DNA of 64,000 nucleotides from DATBSL01 sp963729875 (GTDB lineage Bacteria > Acidobacteriota > Vicinamibacteria > Fen-336): positions 868,001-932,000 of the forward strand of contig CAVSPR010000004.1 in NCBI GenBank assembly GCA_963729875.1. Reading direction: 5' to 3'. A program made the position numbers and the translations under genes. Positions within the stretch are counted from its first letter, which is position 1. Every line of letters starts with the position of its first letter. Positions 31,462-40,243 of this stretch are shown here, one piece after another. The notes under the pieces were generated by a model. The model had not been told where the DNA came from, did not search any database, and was given only the letters and a program-made list of their open reading frames with translations.

Positions 31462-33096
31462 CTAGTCCTGGGGGGTGCCGGTGTAGATCGTGAGGACGGC
31501 GCCAGCCGCGATCTGCGTCCCCCGCAGGCCGTTCCAGGCCTGCAGCTCGCGGACGGTGGTGCCGTGCTCGGCCGCGATCGACCCCAGGGTATCGCCCGGC
31601 TGGATGCGGTAGCGCACGCGACCCCGCGCGTCCGGGTCCGGGGGCGCCTCGCGGCGGACGCTCGCGACCCTGGACTTCGCCGGGATCGGGATGATGAGCT
31701 CGGTGCCGGGGCGCAGCCGCTTCGAGGGCGGCAGGTTGTTCGCCTCCGCGATCTCCCGCGCGGTGGTGCCGTTGGCGCGCGCGATCCCGGCGAGCGTCTG
31801 CCCTCGCCGAACCACGTGCTTGCGGAAGTTGACCCGCTTCTCGGGGGGCAGGCTCGCCACGCAGTCGGCCACCGCCTCGGCGCGGCCCACGGGGACGCGC
31901 AGGCTGAAGGTGCGGTCGGCCGGCGTCGCGAGGCGTCGCAGCTCCGGGTTGAGGAGGCGGATGCTCTCGACCGGCTCGCCGGCGCACTCGGCGATGACGC
32001 GCAGGTCGATGGCCCCCTCGATGGGGACCCTCTCGAAGTCCGGCCGCGCCTCCGGCGTGACCGCGAAGCCGTACCGCTCGGGCGCCTTGGCGAGGACCAC
32101 CGCCGCGTGGATGAGCGGGACGTAGTTCTTCGTCTCGCGGCGAAGCCCCCGGGTCTGGCGCAGCTTCCAGAAGTCGTCGGTCTTGTAACGCTTCATGGCC
32201 CGCAGGACCTTGCCCTCGCCGGCGTTGTAGCCGGCCAGTGCGAGGTTCCAGTCGCCGAACAGGGCGTAGAGGTCCTTGAGGTAGCGGGCGGCGGCGCGGG
32301 TGGCCTTGTCGGGGTCGCTCCGCTCGTCCACCCACCAGTCGACCTCGAGGCCGTAGCGCTTGCCGGTGGCGCTGATGAACTGCCAGACCCCCTTCGCCTT
32401 TGCCCGCGAGTAGGCGTTCGTCTTGAAGGCGCTCTCCACGAGGGCGACGTAGGCGAGGTCGCGGGGGATGCCCTCCTCGGCGAAGACCTCGCGGATGTGC
32501 GGCATGTACTGCTGGCCGCGCGAGAGCGACGCCTCGAACCACTCCCGCAAGCGCCCCTGGTAGAGGTCGATGCAGGAGAGGACCGCCTCGTTGAGCTCGA
32601 CCGGGAGGTCGAGGCTCTCGGACTCCACGGCCGCCACCGCCCGGGCCAGGGTCTCGGGGCTCGAGGGCGTCTCGCCGACCGGCAGCGCCCCGACCGCGTC
32701 GATCGAGGCGGGCTCGGTGCCGGCCTCGGTGAAGCCGTCGCCGGCCGCCAGCGTCTCGATCTCGCGCAAGTGGACGGTGTCGAGGGTGCGACGGTAGGCC
32801 TCGGCGACCCGCGGGTCGGAGAAAGCACCTCCCGGGTAGCCGAGCAGCAGGTCTATCGCGCCGTCGAACTCGGCGCGGGCGCGGTCGAGATGACCCTCGT
32901 CCGCCGCGGCGAGACCCGCCGCGAGCCGGGTCTCGGCCTGGGCGACGACGGCGAGCGCCGGGTCGGGGGTCGGCGCGGGAGTCGGGATTTGGGACGGGGC
33001 GTCCACGCGGGCGGGGCCGCTTCCGCTCGCACACGCCACGGCCAGGGCCGCGAAGGCCGCCACGCAACCTCTCCCGATCCACGCTCTTGCGGCCAA
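31462..33096 (-). CDS. MltD-like lytic transglycosylase with LysM repeats
   Basis: 544 residues from the TTG at 33096, chosen because GGAGGG lies seven bases upstream and a lipoprotein signal follows at once (AVAC, Cys about 22). An ATG at 33135 falls within a TATGCT -10-like hexamer and is less likely. The SLT domain (about residues 185-330) has the catalytic ALVESAFKTNAYSRAKAKG segment and GYNAGEGKV. Two LysM repeats follow near 420-465 and 490-540 (VVRRGQTLAGIA and RIQPGDTLGSIA), with a weaker LysM-like stretch before them. It would bind and cleave peptidoglycan from the outer membrane. Confidence 0.9.
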   Translation of the reverse strand: MAARAWIGRGCVAAFAALAVACASGSGPARVDAPSQIPTPAPTPDPALAVVAQAETRLAAGLAAADEGHLDRARAEFDGAIDLLLGYPGGAFSDPRVAEAYRRTLDTVHLREIETLAAGDGFTEAGTEPASIDAVGALPVGETPSSPETLARAVAAVESESLDLPVELNEAVLSCIDLYQGRLREWFEASLSRGQQYMPHIREVFAEEGIPRDLAYVALVESAFKTNAYSRAKAKGVWQFISATGKRYGLEVDWWVDERSDPDKATRAAARYLKDLYALFGDWNLALAGYNAGEGKVLRAMKRYKTDDFWKLRQTRGLRRETKNYVPLIHAAVVLAKAPERYGFAVTPEARPDFERVPIEGAIDLRVIAECAGEPVESIRLLNPELRRLATPADRTFSLRVPVGRAEAVADCVASLPPEKRVNFRKHVVRRGQTLAGIARANGTTAREIAEANNLPPSKRLRPGTELIIPIPAKSRVASVRREAPPDPDARGRVRYRIQPGDTLGSIAAEHGTTVRELQAWNGLRGTQIAAGAVLTIYTGTPQD

Positions 33097-33206
33097 GTCG
33101 TGCCCTCCGTCCCGCGGCGCAGGCCGGCGGAGCATAGCACGCCACCGCCCGGCTCCCGCGCGTCACCCGCGATACTTGCAATTTGCGCGCCCGGTCGCAC
33201 CTCGGC

Positions 33207-33212
33207 TATTCT
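33207..33212 (+). promoter_or_regulatory. Possible -10 element for the 33.3 kb lipoprotein
   Basis: TATTCT sits 60 bases before the ATG; the divergent gene at 33096 has TATGCT on the other strand at 33137-33132. No good -35 at standard spacing. Confidence 0.35.
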
Positions 33213-33272
33213 CTTGGGGTTTCGGCGGTGTCGAAGGCTCCTTCCTGACACGGCCGCGAGGAGAACACGCAG

Positions 33273-34256
33273 ATGACATTCCGTCGCACCTGGGGGCTGG
33301 CGCTGGCCGCCGCCCTCGCCGGGGCCGCGCTGCTGCCCGCCTGCAACCGCCGCAAGGCCGCCGAGGTGAACCCGATCGTCCCCTCGATCAAGGTGAACCG
33401 CGTGAAGGCCCCGCTCGGAAGCGCTCTCGAGATCACCTACACGTGGACGGTCGAGCCCGGTGCCACGAAGCTCGACCAGAACTACTGGGCCCTCGTCCAC
33501 TTCCTGGACAACCACCAGGTCATGCTCTTCTCGGACGACCACGAGCCCGAGCCGCCGCCCTCGACATGGGAGGCGGGAAAGACCTACAGCTACACCCGGA
33601 CGCGCTTCGTGCCCGTGTACCCCTACGTGGGCGAGGTCGAGGTGCGGATGGGGCTCTACCCGCACCCGGGGCGCGGCGAGCGGCCCGCCCTGAAGGGCGA
33701 GGACCGCGGGTTCCGCGAGTACAAGGTCGCCACGATCGAGCTCCTTCCGCAGACCGAGAACGTCTTCCTCGTCTACAAGGAGGGCTGGCACAACCCCGAG
33801 ACGCACCCGGACAACCCGAGCGTCGAGCGCACGTGGACGAAGAAGGACGCCCTCGTCTCCTTCAAGAACCCGAGGAAGGACGTGATCGTCTACCTCGAGG
33901 CGGACACCTGCGTGACGTGCTTCGCCACGGCGCCGGAGCTGACCCTGACCGTCGGAAACAACGTGGGCCTGCGCATCCCGTTCCAGGGGCCGCAGGTGCA
34001 CCTCGACAAGGTCCGGGTGAAGGCGGCCGACCTCGGCACGGACGAGTGGGTCGACCTCCGCCTCTCCATGAGCGCGTCCTTCGTGCCGAAGAGCCTCACC
34101 CCGCCGCTCAACAACGACGACCGCGAGCTCGGGCTCAACGTCTACCACCTCTACGTGGCCGACGCCGAGGCGGCGGGGGCCGTGCCGGGCGTCGTCGACG
34201 CCGTCCCCCTCGCGCCGGCCGCACCGGCTCCCAAGGCCGCGACCGCCGCCCGCTGA
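33273..34256 (+). CDS. Lipoprotein of unknown function, beta-sandwich type
   Basis: 327 residues. The signal peptide ends in a lipobox (LLPAC, Cys25). Two Ig-like beta-sandwich domains seem likely: residues about 38-170 (ITYTWTVEPG ... WALVHFLDNHQVM ... VEVRMGLYPHPG) and about 180-300. The first resembles domains that describe carrier or transport-linked lipoproteins next to glycosyltransferases. There is a CVTC pair near residue 214 in the second. An Ala/Pro tail ends the protein. GAGGAGA precedes the ATG. I recognise no family with confidence. It opens the plus-strand block that includes the glycosyltransferases, so a surface-glycan role is possible. Confidence 0.65.
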   Translation: MTFRRTWGLALAAALAGAALLPACNRRKAAEVNPIVPSIKVNRVKAPLGSALEITYTWTVEPGATKLDQNYWALVHFLDNHQVMLFSDDHEPEPPPSTWEAGKTYSYTRTRFVPVYPYVGEVEVRMGLYPHPGRGERPALKGEDRGFREYKVATIELLPQTENVFLVYKEGWHNPETHPDNPSVERTWTKKDALVSFKNPRKDVIVYLEADTCVTCFATAPELTLTVGNNVGLRIPFQGPQVHLDKVRVKAADLGTDEWVDLRLSMSASFVPKSLTPPLNNDDRELGLNVYHLYVADAEAAGAVPGVVDAVPLAPAAPAPKAATAAR

Positions 34257-34268
34257 GGGCGCCGTGCC

Positions 34269-34304
34269 CGCGCCGCCCGGCCCCTCGCGGGCCGGGGGGC
34301 GCGG
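34269..34304 (+). terminator. GC-rich hairpin after the lipoprotein
   Basis: Long nearly perfect arms (34269-34284 with 34289-34304) close on a four-base loop, starting 12 bases past the stop. No U-tract. Confidence 0.5.
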
Positions 34305-34374
34305 AGCAGGGCTCGTATCCCCCGGCACTGCCGGGGACCCGCTTCGTCCACGCGATCGGCGACCCCTCCGCGGA

Positions 34375-34380
34375 TAGAAT
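34375..34380 (+). promoter_or_regulatory. Possible -10 element for the glycosyltransferase operon
   Basis: TAGAAT, 24 bases before the ATG at 34405, with an AGAAGG ribosome site in between; this start therefore has a short normal leader. Confidence 0.4.
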
Positions 34381-34404
34381 GACCGGACGAGCGGGAGAAG
34401 GCGC

Positions 34405-34875
34405 ATGAGCGAATCGACGACGGCGGACGGCCAGGTGGACGTGGCCGAGGTCATGGCCCGGATCCGCGAGAAGATCCGCGGCCGGCGGGACCTCGGCCTT
34501 TACACGGACGAGGAGGTCGAGGAGCTCACCGCGCTCAAGCTCCAGGCCTTCGCCGACGACGCGGGGATCGACCCCGAGCTGCTCGCTCGGCTCATGGCCC
34601 CCAACCACAACTGGAACATCTCGACCGACTACCGGATCGAGACGCACCGCCAGGGACTCGGGGCGCGGACCATCGTCTTCCTCAAGAAGCTGGTGCGGCC
34701 CTGGGTGCGCCTGTACACCGACCACCCGCTGAGCCGGCAGGCCCAGATCAACCTCTACCTCCACTACCTCGGCCACAACACCGTGCGCGAGCTCGTGCGG
34801 CTGCAGGTGGAGACGGCGGCGCTGCGCAACCGGCTCGACGCGCTTCAGAAGACGGAGGAGGGCGGCCGGTCTTGA
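34405..34875 (+). CDS. Small protein linked to glycosyltransferases, unknown function
   Basis: 156 residues, soluble, no signal peptide. The N-terminal VDVAEVMARIREKIRGRR segment is an amphipathic helix; I have seen similar starts in small proteins encoded beside glycosyltransferases, but no function is established. The centre is helical, and the C-terminal 35 residues (QAQINLYLHYLGHN ... LRNRLDALQK) look like a short coiled coil, suggesting a scaffold or chaperone. AGAAGG precedes the ATG by seven bases. The stop overlaps the TTG of the next gene (TTGA), so it is translated together with the glycosyltransferases. Confidence 0.65.
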   Translation: MSESTTADGQVDVAEVMARIREKIRGRRDLGLYTDEEVEELTALKLQAFADDAGIDPELLARLMAPNHNWNISTDYRIETHRQGLGARTIVFLKKLVRPWVRLYTDHPLSRQAQINLYLHYLGHNTVRELVRLQVETAALRNRLDALQKTEEGGRS

Positions 34876-36056
34876 AGGTCGCGTTCGTCGTCCAGCGCTA
34901 CGGCACCGAGGTCGTGGGCGGGGCGGAGCTCCACTGCCGCTGGGTGGCGGAGCACGTTGCCGAGCGCCACCAGGTCGAGGTCCTCACCACCACCGCCACC
35001 GACTACCTGAGCTGGCAGAACGTCCTGCCCGCGGGCGTCACCGAAGTGAACGGGATCACGGTGCGGCGCTTCCCGGTCGTGCGCGAGCGCCGGGAGGACC
35101 GCTTCTTCCCGGTGGCGAACAAGGTCTGCTTCTTCGAGCACACGGACGAGGAGGAGCGGCAGTGGCTCGAGGAGCACGGGCCGGTGACGCCCGAGCTCGT
35201 CGAGCACCTGCGGCGGCACCAGGGTGACTACGACGCGATCGTCTTCTTCTCCTACCGCTACTGGACGAGCTACTTCGGGATGCAGGTGGCCCCCCGCAAG
35301 AGCCTCCTCGTCCCCACCGCCGAGCACGACCGGGTCCTCTACCTGCGCCTCTTCCGCCCCTTCTTCCGGCTCCCCGCGGCGGTCGTCTTCAACACGCCGG
35401 AGGAGAAGGACCTCATCGAGCGAGTGACCGGCAACGAGGGCCTGCCGGGCGAGGTCGTGGGCACCGGCATCAACCGCCCGGCGGCGGTGCCGGTGGACGA
35501 GGTGGCCCCCCGGCTCGACCTGCTGGGCGACTACCTCGTCTACGTGGGGCGCATCGAGCCCGAGAAGGGCTGCGCGGTCATGATCGACCAATTCCTGCGC
35601 TGGCAGCGGGAGACGCGCGCCACCACCACCCTCGCTCTCTTCGGCCGCTCGACGATGAGCTTCTCCGAGAACGCCCACGTGCGCCTGATGGGGGTCGTCC
35701 CCGACGGCGAGAAGCTCGCCGCGATCGCCCGGGCGCGCGCGCTCGTGATGCCGTCGCGCCACGAGAGCCTGTCGATGGTCGTCCTCGAGTCCTGGATGAT
35801 GAACCGCCCCGTGCTCGTCAACGGCGACTGCGAGGTCCTGCGCGGGCAGGTCCTGCGGGCGAACGGGGGGCTCTACTACCGGCGCTACGAGGAGTTCGCG
35901 GCTGCGCTCGACCTGCTGGTGGGGGAGCCCGGCCTCGCCGACCGCCTCGGCGGGCAGGGTCACGCGTACTTCCAGCAGAACTACGCCTGGGAGCGGGTGA
36001 TGGAGAAATACGAGCGGCTGCTCGCGCGCGCGGCGGGAGGGGGCGCCGGGCGGTGA
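34872..36056 (+). CDS. Family 4 glycosyltransferase, first of a tandem pair
   Basis: 394 residues, GT-B fold. The N-terminal domain starts with VAFVVQRYGTEVVGGAELHCR, which includes the glycine-rich loop. The C-terminal domain has YLVYVGRIEPEKG and, for the nucleotide-sugar site, VMPSRHESLSMVVLESW, a version of the E-x7-E motif. It would transfer a sugar from a nucleotide donor in the cytoplasm; donor and acceptor cannot be read. The TTG start is forced by the overlap with the previous stop and gives the family N-terminus. The next gene is a clear paralogue with the same first 25 residues in outline. Confidence 0.87.
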   Translation: MKVAFVVQRYGTEVVGGAELHCRWVAEHVAERHQVEVLTTTATDYLSWQNVLPAGVTEVNGITVRRFPVVRERREDRFFPVANKVCFFEHTDEEERQWLEEHGPVTPELVEHLRRHQGDYDAIVFFSYRYWTSYFGMQVAPRKSLLVPTAEHDRVLYLRLFRPFFRLPAAVVFNTPEEKDLIERVTGNEGLPGEVVGTGINRPAAVPVDEVAPRLDLLGDYLVYVGRIEPEKGCAVMIDQFLRWQRETRATTTLALFGRSTMSFSENAHVRLMGVVPDGEKLAAIARARALVMPSRHESLSMVVLESWMMNRPVLVNGDCEVLRGQVLRANGGLYYRRYEEFAAALDLLVGEPGLADRLGGQGHAYFQQNYAWERVMEKYERLLARAAGGGAGR

Positions 36057-37249
36057 GGCTCGCCTTCGTCATCCAGCGCTACGGCCTGGAGGTGAACGGG
36101 GGGGCCGAGCTGCACTGCCGGTGGCTGGCCGAGCGGCTGGCCCGGCGGCACGAGGTCGAGGTCTTCGCGACCCGCGCCCTCGACTACCTCGAATGGAAGA
36201 ACCACTACCCGAGGGGCACCGAGGTCGTGAACGGCATCCCCGTCCACCGCTCGACCGTCAAGAGGACGCGCAACGCACGCGTCTTCGCCTCCCTCTCGAA
36301 CATCTGCTTCCACGAGGCCCACACGCGGGAAGAGGAGGAGGCCTGGGTGCGGGAGAACGGGCCCTTCTCGCCCGACCTGGTGAAGGCCGTCGCGGCGGCG
36401 CGGGGTCGCTTCGACCGCTTCCTCTTCTACTGTTACCGCTACTACCACAGCTACCACGGCCTGCCGGCCGTACGGGACAAGGCCGTCCTGGTGCCGACCG
36501 CGGAGGAGGACCCGGCCATCCACCTCGGCATCTTCAAGTCGCTCTTCCACGCCCCTCGCGGCATCGTGTACCTGACCCCGGAAGAGCAGGCGCTCGTCGA
36601 GGACGCGAGCGGCAACCGCGCCGTCCCGAGCGTGGTGATCGGCAGCGGGCTCAACCTGCCCGAGCCCGAGGCGTCCCTCGACTTCCGGCGGAAGCACGGC
36701 CTCGAGCGGCCGTTCGTCCTCTACGTCGGGAGGATCGACCGCAACAAGGGCGCCGTCACCCTGTTCGCCTACTTCCAGAAGTTCCTGGCGGAGACGGGGC
36801 AGGACGTGGACCTCGTCCTCGCGGGGAGGTCGGTCGTCCCGATACCCGACAGCCCGCGGATCCGCCACGTGGGCTTCATCTCGGAGGAGGAGAAGGTCGC
36901 GGCCCTGCGCCAGTGCCGGCTCCTCGTGATTCCCTCACCGTACGAGAGCCTCTCGGTCATCACGCTCGAGGCCTGGAAGCTGGGCGTGCCGGTCCTCGCC
37001 AACGCGCGGTGCAAGGTCCTGATGGGGCAGTGCCTCCGCTCGAACGGGGGCCTCTTCTACGGCGGCTACGCCGAGTTCGCCGAAGCGCTGCGCCTGCTCC
37101 TCGAGGACCCGGGGCTGGCGGAGCGGATGGGCCGGCAGGGCCAGGCCTACGTCGACCGCGAGTACTCCTGGGAGACGATCGACGCGAAGATGGACGACCT
37201 CTTCCGCCGGACGGGTGAGGGGCGAACGATCCTCGGGGACGCGTCCTAG
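36053..37249 (+). CDS. Family 4 glycosyltransferase, second of a tandem pair
   Basis: 398 residues. It has the same architecture as its upstream neighbour: LAFVIQRYGLEVNGGAELHCR at the start, FVLYVGRIDRNKG and IPSPYESLSVITLEAW in the C-terminal donor domain. Both also share an unusual VPTAEEDPAIHL/VPTAEHDRVLYL segment in the middle, so they are duplicates that have drifted. The GTG start overlaps the upstream stop (GTGA). The TAG stop lies in a CTAG shared with the convergent gene. The pair probably adds successive sugars to one surface glycan. Confidence 0.87.
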   Translation: MRLAFVIQRYGLEVNGGAELHCRWLAERLARRHEVEVFATRALDYLEWKNHYPRGTEVVNGIPVHRSTVKRTRNARVFASLSNICFHEAHTREEEEAWVRENGPFSPDLVKAVAAARGRFDRFLFYCYRYYHSYHGLPAVRDKAVLVPTAEEDPAIHLGIFKSLFHAPRGIVYLTPEEQALVEDASGNRAVPSVVIGSGLNLPEPEASLDFRRKHGLERPFVLYVGRIDRNKGAVTLFAYFQKFLAETGQDVDLVLAGRSVVPIPDSPRIRHVGFISEEEKVAALRQCRLLVIPSPYESLSVITLEAWKLGVPVLANARCKVLMGQCLRSNGGLFYGGYAEFAEALRLLLEDPGLAERMGRQGQAYVDREYSWETIDAKMDDLFRRTGEGRTILGDAS

Positions 37250-39066
37250 CCGCCGGCAAGCCGCGTGAGCGCCTGCAGGGCGGAGGCGCTCAGTGCCAGC
37301 GTGATCCAGGCGCCGACCTGAAAGGCAACCGCCTCCTGCCAGACGGCCAGGGCCCGGCGGGGTGCACCCGCAGCCGGCGAGGACGGGCCCGAGCCGTCGT
37401 CCACGCGGGAGGAGCGCCAGGCCCAGAAGCCGATCACGGCGAGCAGGAGCCCCGCGCGTGCCAGGTCGAGGGTGGCCCCCGCCGGGTCGAAGCGTCCCGC
37501 CGGCAGATCCCGCCTCAGGTCCGCCGCATCCGCCACGCCGCGGTAGGGGTTGATGGTGAGGCGCGGGTTTGCCGCCATCGACGTCACCACCGCGAGCGAC
37601 ACGAGCGTGGCCGCAGCCAGGCTCCAGCGGAACGCGAGGCGGCCGCGCAGACGCCGGACCGCGATCGCCAGCGGCACCGCCAGGAGCGGGGCGGCGGCGG
37701 ACAGCAGCCGCCCCGGCGGACCGGGCGCGCCGCTCCCGTGGAGCGCCGCGGTCACCCACACGGCCGAGAACAGCGCGGCCAGAGCCAGCGTCGTCCGGCG
37801 GTCGAGCCGCCAGAGCCACGGAACGCCGAGCGCCGCGCAGGCGGCCACCGGCACCATGACGCCGATCCCGTCTCGGGCGCCGAACAGGCCGTTGGCCAGA
37901 CCGCCCAGGAACCGCCACGCGAGGTCCGTCGACGCTCCGCCGCGCCACACCTGGCTGTCGAAGCGGACGTAGAGGGCATCCGGCCGGAGCAGGCCGGTGA
38001 GCCGGTACTGGAAGAGCAGCCACGCGGCGAGGGGGACGGCCGCGGTGGCCGCGAGCAGACCCAGGAGCCGGGACCGGCCCAGTCGAAGCGCGAGGAGGCC
38101 CGCCGCCGCCAGGCCGAGGAGCAGGAACTTCACGTGGAGCCAGACCAGGCCCCCCGCGACGAGCCCGAGGACGGCGACGCGACCGGGGGGGAGGCCCGGG
38201 CCACCGGGCCGGGCGTGGCGCGCCAGCCAGGGAACCGCGGCGACGGCGACCGCTTCCGGGTAGAGGTGGTATCCGCCGACGAAGACGGCGGGCGAGGCCA
38301 TGATGAGGGCCGCGGCCAGGGCGCCCAGGGGGAGCGATGAGCCGCTCGCCTCGGCGGCGAGGCGAGCGGTCTGGACGAAGGCCACCGCGAGCACGAGGGC
38401 CATCAGCGTCAGTGCCCGGGGCGGGATGGTGGGGCCGGGCTCGTCCGGGGCCCCCGGACCGACCACGGGGGCCAGCAGGGCCGGAAGGCCAGGTCCCTGC
38501 ACGTGGTAGTGCCCGCCGTACCAGGCGCTCACCGTCCAGTTCCCGAGGCTCCACACGTGGTCGAGGGGGGGGCGCAGCCCGCGGACGAGCGTCACGGTGG
38601 CCTCCGCCGTCGAGGCCGCGAGCCGGCGGACGTTTCGGGCGAGCCCGGCCCCCGTGAGTGGGCCGGCCTGGTTCGAGCTCACGTCCGCGTCCAGGTCGCG
38701 GTAGAGGCTCCTGGCGATCCTCAGGTACTTGGGCTCGTCGCCGGCAGCCGGTCCGATCTCGCGCCATGCGGGCAGGCTGAGGGCAGCCACCGCGAAGGCG
38801 GCCCCGAGCAGTGCCGGCCCGGCCCAGCGCCCTCCTGGCAGCGCGTCGGCGACCCGTGCGAGGCCCTTCCCGGGAGCCGGTCGTGGAACGGCGAGCGCGA
38901 TCAGCGTGGACGCGATCCCCGCCGCCGCCAGCCACCACCCGTACGCCACGGCGAACACGAGCAGCCGAGGCTGCAGACCGGACGGGACCAGCCGGGCGAT
39001 CAGGAGCGGGCCGGTCAGCGCCGCGACCTCGATGATCCGTCTTCCGGCCGGCCGCAGTCCGGTCAC
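37246..39066 (-). CDS. Multi-pass membrane protein, GT-C glycosyltransferase-like
   Basis: 606 residues with about a dozen hydrophobic segments. Between the second and third, the motif GDEPKYLRIARSLY (about residue 110) matches the first-loop acidic GDEP/GDE motif of polyprenyl-phosphate-sugar-dependent GT-C transferases. A second loop has HYHVQGPGLPALLAP, another hallmark of this group. The role would be transfer of a sugar from a lipid-linked donor outside the inner membrane to a protein or glycan. The start is GTG at 39066. It follows the MglA-like gene by ten bases and converges on the glycosyltransferase pair with a four-base overlap. Confidence 0.75.
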   Translation of the reverse strand: MTGLRPAGRRIIEVAALTGPLLIARLVPSGLQPRLLVFAVAYGWWLAAAGIASTLIALAVPRPAPGKGLARVADALPGGRWAGPALLGAAFAVAALSLPAWREIGPAAGDEPKYLRIARSLYRDLDADVSSNQAGPLTGAGLARNVRRLAASTAEATVTLVRGLRPPLDHVWSLGNWTVSAWYGGHYHVQGPGLPALLAPVVGPGAPDEPGPTIPPRALTLMALVLAVAFVQTARLAAEASGSSLPLGALAAALIMASPAVFVGGYHLYPEAVAVAAVPWLARHARPGGPGLPPGRVAVLGLVAGGLVWLHVKFLLLGLAAAGLLALRLGRSRLLGLLAATAAVPLAAWLLFQYRLTGLLRPDALYVRFDSQVWRGGASTDLAWRFLGGLANGLFGARDGIGVMVPVAACAALGVPWLWRLDRRTTLALAALFSAVWVTAALHGSGAPGPPGRLLSAAAPLLAVPLAIAVRRLRGRLAFRWSLAAATLVSLAVVTSMAANPRLTINPYRGVADAADLRRDLPAGRFDPAGATLDLARAGLLLAVIGFWAWRSSRVDDGSGPSSPAAGAPRRALAVWQEAVAFQVGAWITLALSASALQALTRLAGG

Positions 39067-39076
39067 GGGCGGACGG

Positions 39077-40189
39077 CTAGCCCTTGCCCTTCAGCTCCAG
39101 GTCGAGGCGGAGGTGGAGCTGGTTGAGGTGGCGGGTTCGCACGAGGGTGACCCGCACCGCGTCGCGCAGGATCTCCTCGCGGCCGCTGCGGTCGAAGCCG
39201 AGGTGGATGCGCAGGTCGGTGAGCCCCTTGAGCAGGTGCTCCGGCACCTCGACCGAGGCCTTGCGCTCGATCTCCTGCCCCGGCGTGCCCCCGGTGGCCA
39301 TCAGGTCCTTGAAGAGCTTGTCCACGTCGCGGTCACGAACCGCGGTGGGCGCCTTCATCTTGCTCTCGGCGGTCATGACCCGCAGCTTCTCGAGCTCCCG
39401 GCCGATGTCGAGCGAGCCCCGCGTGCGCACCGCTCGCACCTTCAGCTTGTCGGTGTCCTCCTCGGCGAACTCGACGGCGAGCGGCTCCATCAGGCTCGGG
39501 TCGGCCGGCGGGGGGGGCGTGGCGGGAGTGGCAGGGACGGCGGCGGGTGCGGCGGCGGGTGCTTTCCGGCCGAGCCCGGCGATCCCCGTCCGCCGGTCCT
39601 CGGCGATCTTCGTGCGGATGGAGTCGAGCGAGAGGCGCGAGATCTCCTTCAGCGTCTCGAAGACCCCGACGCCGTGGATGGCCGCCGCCTCGAAATGCGG
39701 GGCGCCGCCGGGGTTGAGGGCCTGCTGCAGCCTCTCGACGGAGAGGATGCTGCGCAGGTCGCGTTTGTTGTACTGGAAGACGAGCGGCGCCTCGCGCGGG
39801 TCGAGACCCAGCTCCTCGAGGTTCTGCCGAAGGTTGGAGAGCGACTCCTCGTTCGGCTCGGCGGCGGGGACCTGGCTGTCCGCCACGAACACGATGCCGT
39901 CGACGCCCTTCAGCACCAGCCGCCGGGTCGCGTTGTAGAAGACCTGCCCGGGCACGGTGTACAGCTGCAGGCGGACCTTCATCCCGCCGATGACGCCGAC
40001 GTCGAGGGGGAGCAGGTCGAAGAAGAGGGTGCGGTCCGCCTCGGTCTCGAGGCTCACCATGTCGCCGCGGGACCGGGGAGCGGTCCGGCCGTGGATCCAC
40101 TGGAGGTTCGTGGTCTTCCCGCAGAGGCCCGGACCGTAGTACACGATCTTGGCCGTCATCTGCATCGCGGTGTAGTTCACGAAGACCAT
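39077..40189 (-). CDS. MglA-like small GTPase with a long C-terminal extension
   Basis: 370 residues; MglA alone is about 195. The first ~195 residues hold the GTPase: YYGPGLCGKTTNLQ is the P-loop, LPLDVG and YTVPGQVFYNATR the switch regions typical of MglA (no classical DxxG), and QYNKRDL the base-recognition motif (NKRD). MglA proteins set front-rear polarity and control type IV pili and gliding. Residues about 200-245 are an Ala/Pro linker, followed by a helical domain of unknown function (about 250-370). No MglB-type partner is visible nearby. A TACACT hexamer ends 11 bases before the ATG. Confidence 0.87.
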   Translation of the reverse strand: MVFVNYTAMQMTAKIVYYGPGLCGKTTNLQWIHGRTAPRSRGDMVSLETEADRTLFFDLLPLDVGVIGGMKVRLQLYTVPGQVFYNATRRLVLKGVDGIVFVADSQVPAAEPNEESLSNLRQNLEELGLDPREAPLVFQYNKRDLRSILSVERLQQALNPGGAPHFEAAAIHGVGVFETLKEISRLSLDSIRTKIAEDRRTGIAGLGRKAPAAAPAAVPATPATPPPPADPSLMEPLAVEFAEEDTDKLKVRAVRTRGSLDIGRELEKLRVMTAESKMKAPTAVRDRDVDKLFKDLMATGGTPGQEIERKASVEVPEHLLKGLTDLRIHLGFDRSGREEILRDAVRVTLVRTRHLNQLHLRLDLELKGKG

Positions 40190-40200
40190 GGCCGGGGAGA

Positions 40201-40206
40201 AGTGTA
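40201..40206 (-). promoter_or_regulatory. -10-like element before the MglA-like gene
   Basis: TACACT on the minus strand, 11 bases before the ATG at 40189, in a spacer with no Shine-Dalgarno. Confidence 0.35.
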
Positions 40207-40243
40207 CACCGCGGCCGCCGCGGTTCGGCGGCTCAGCTACGGC

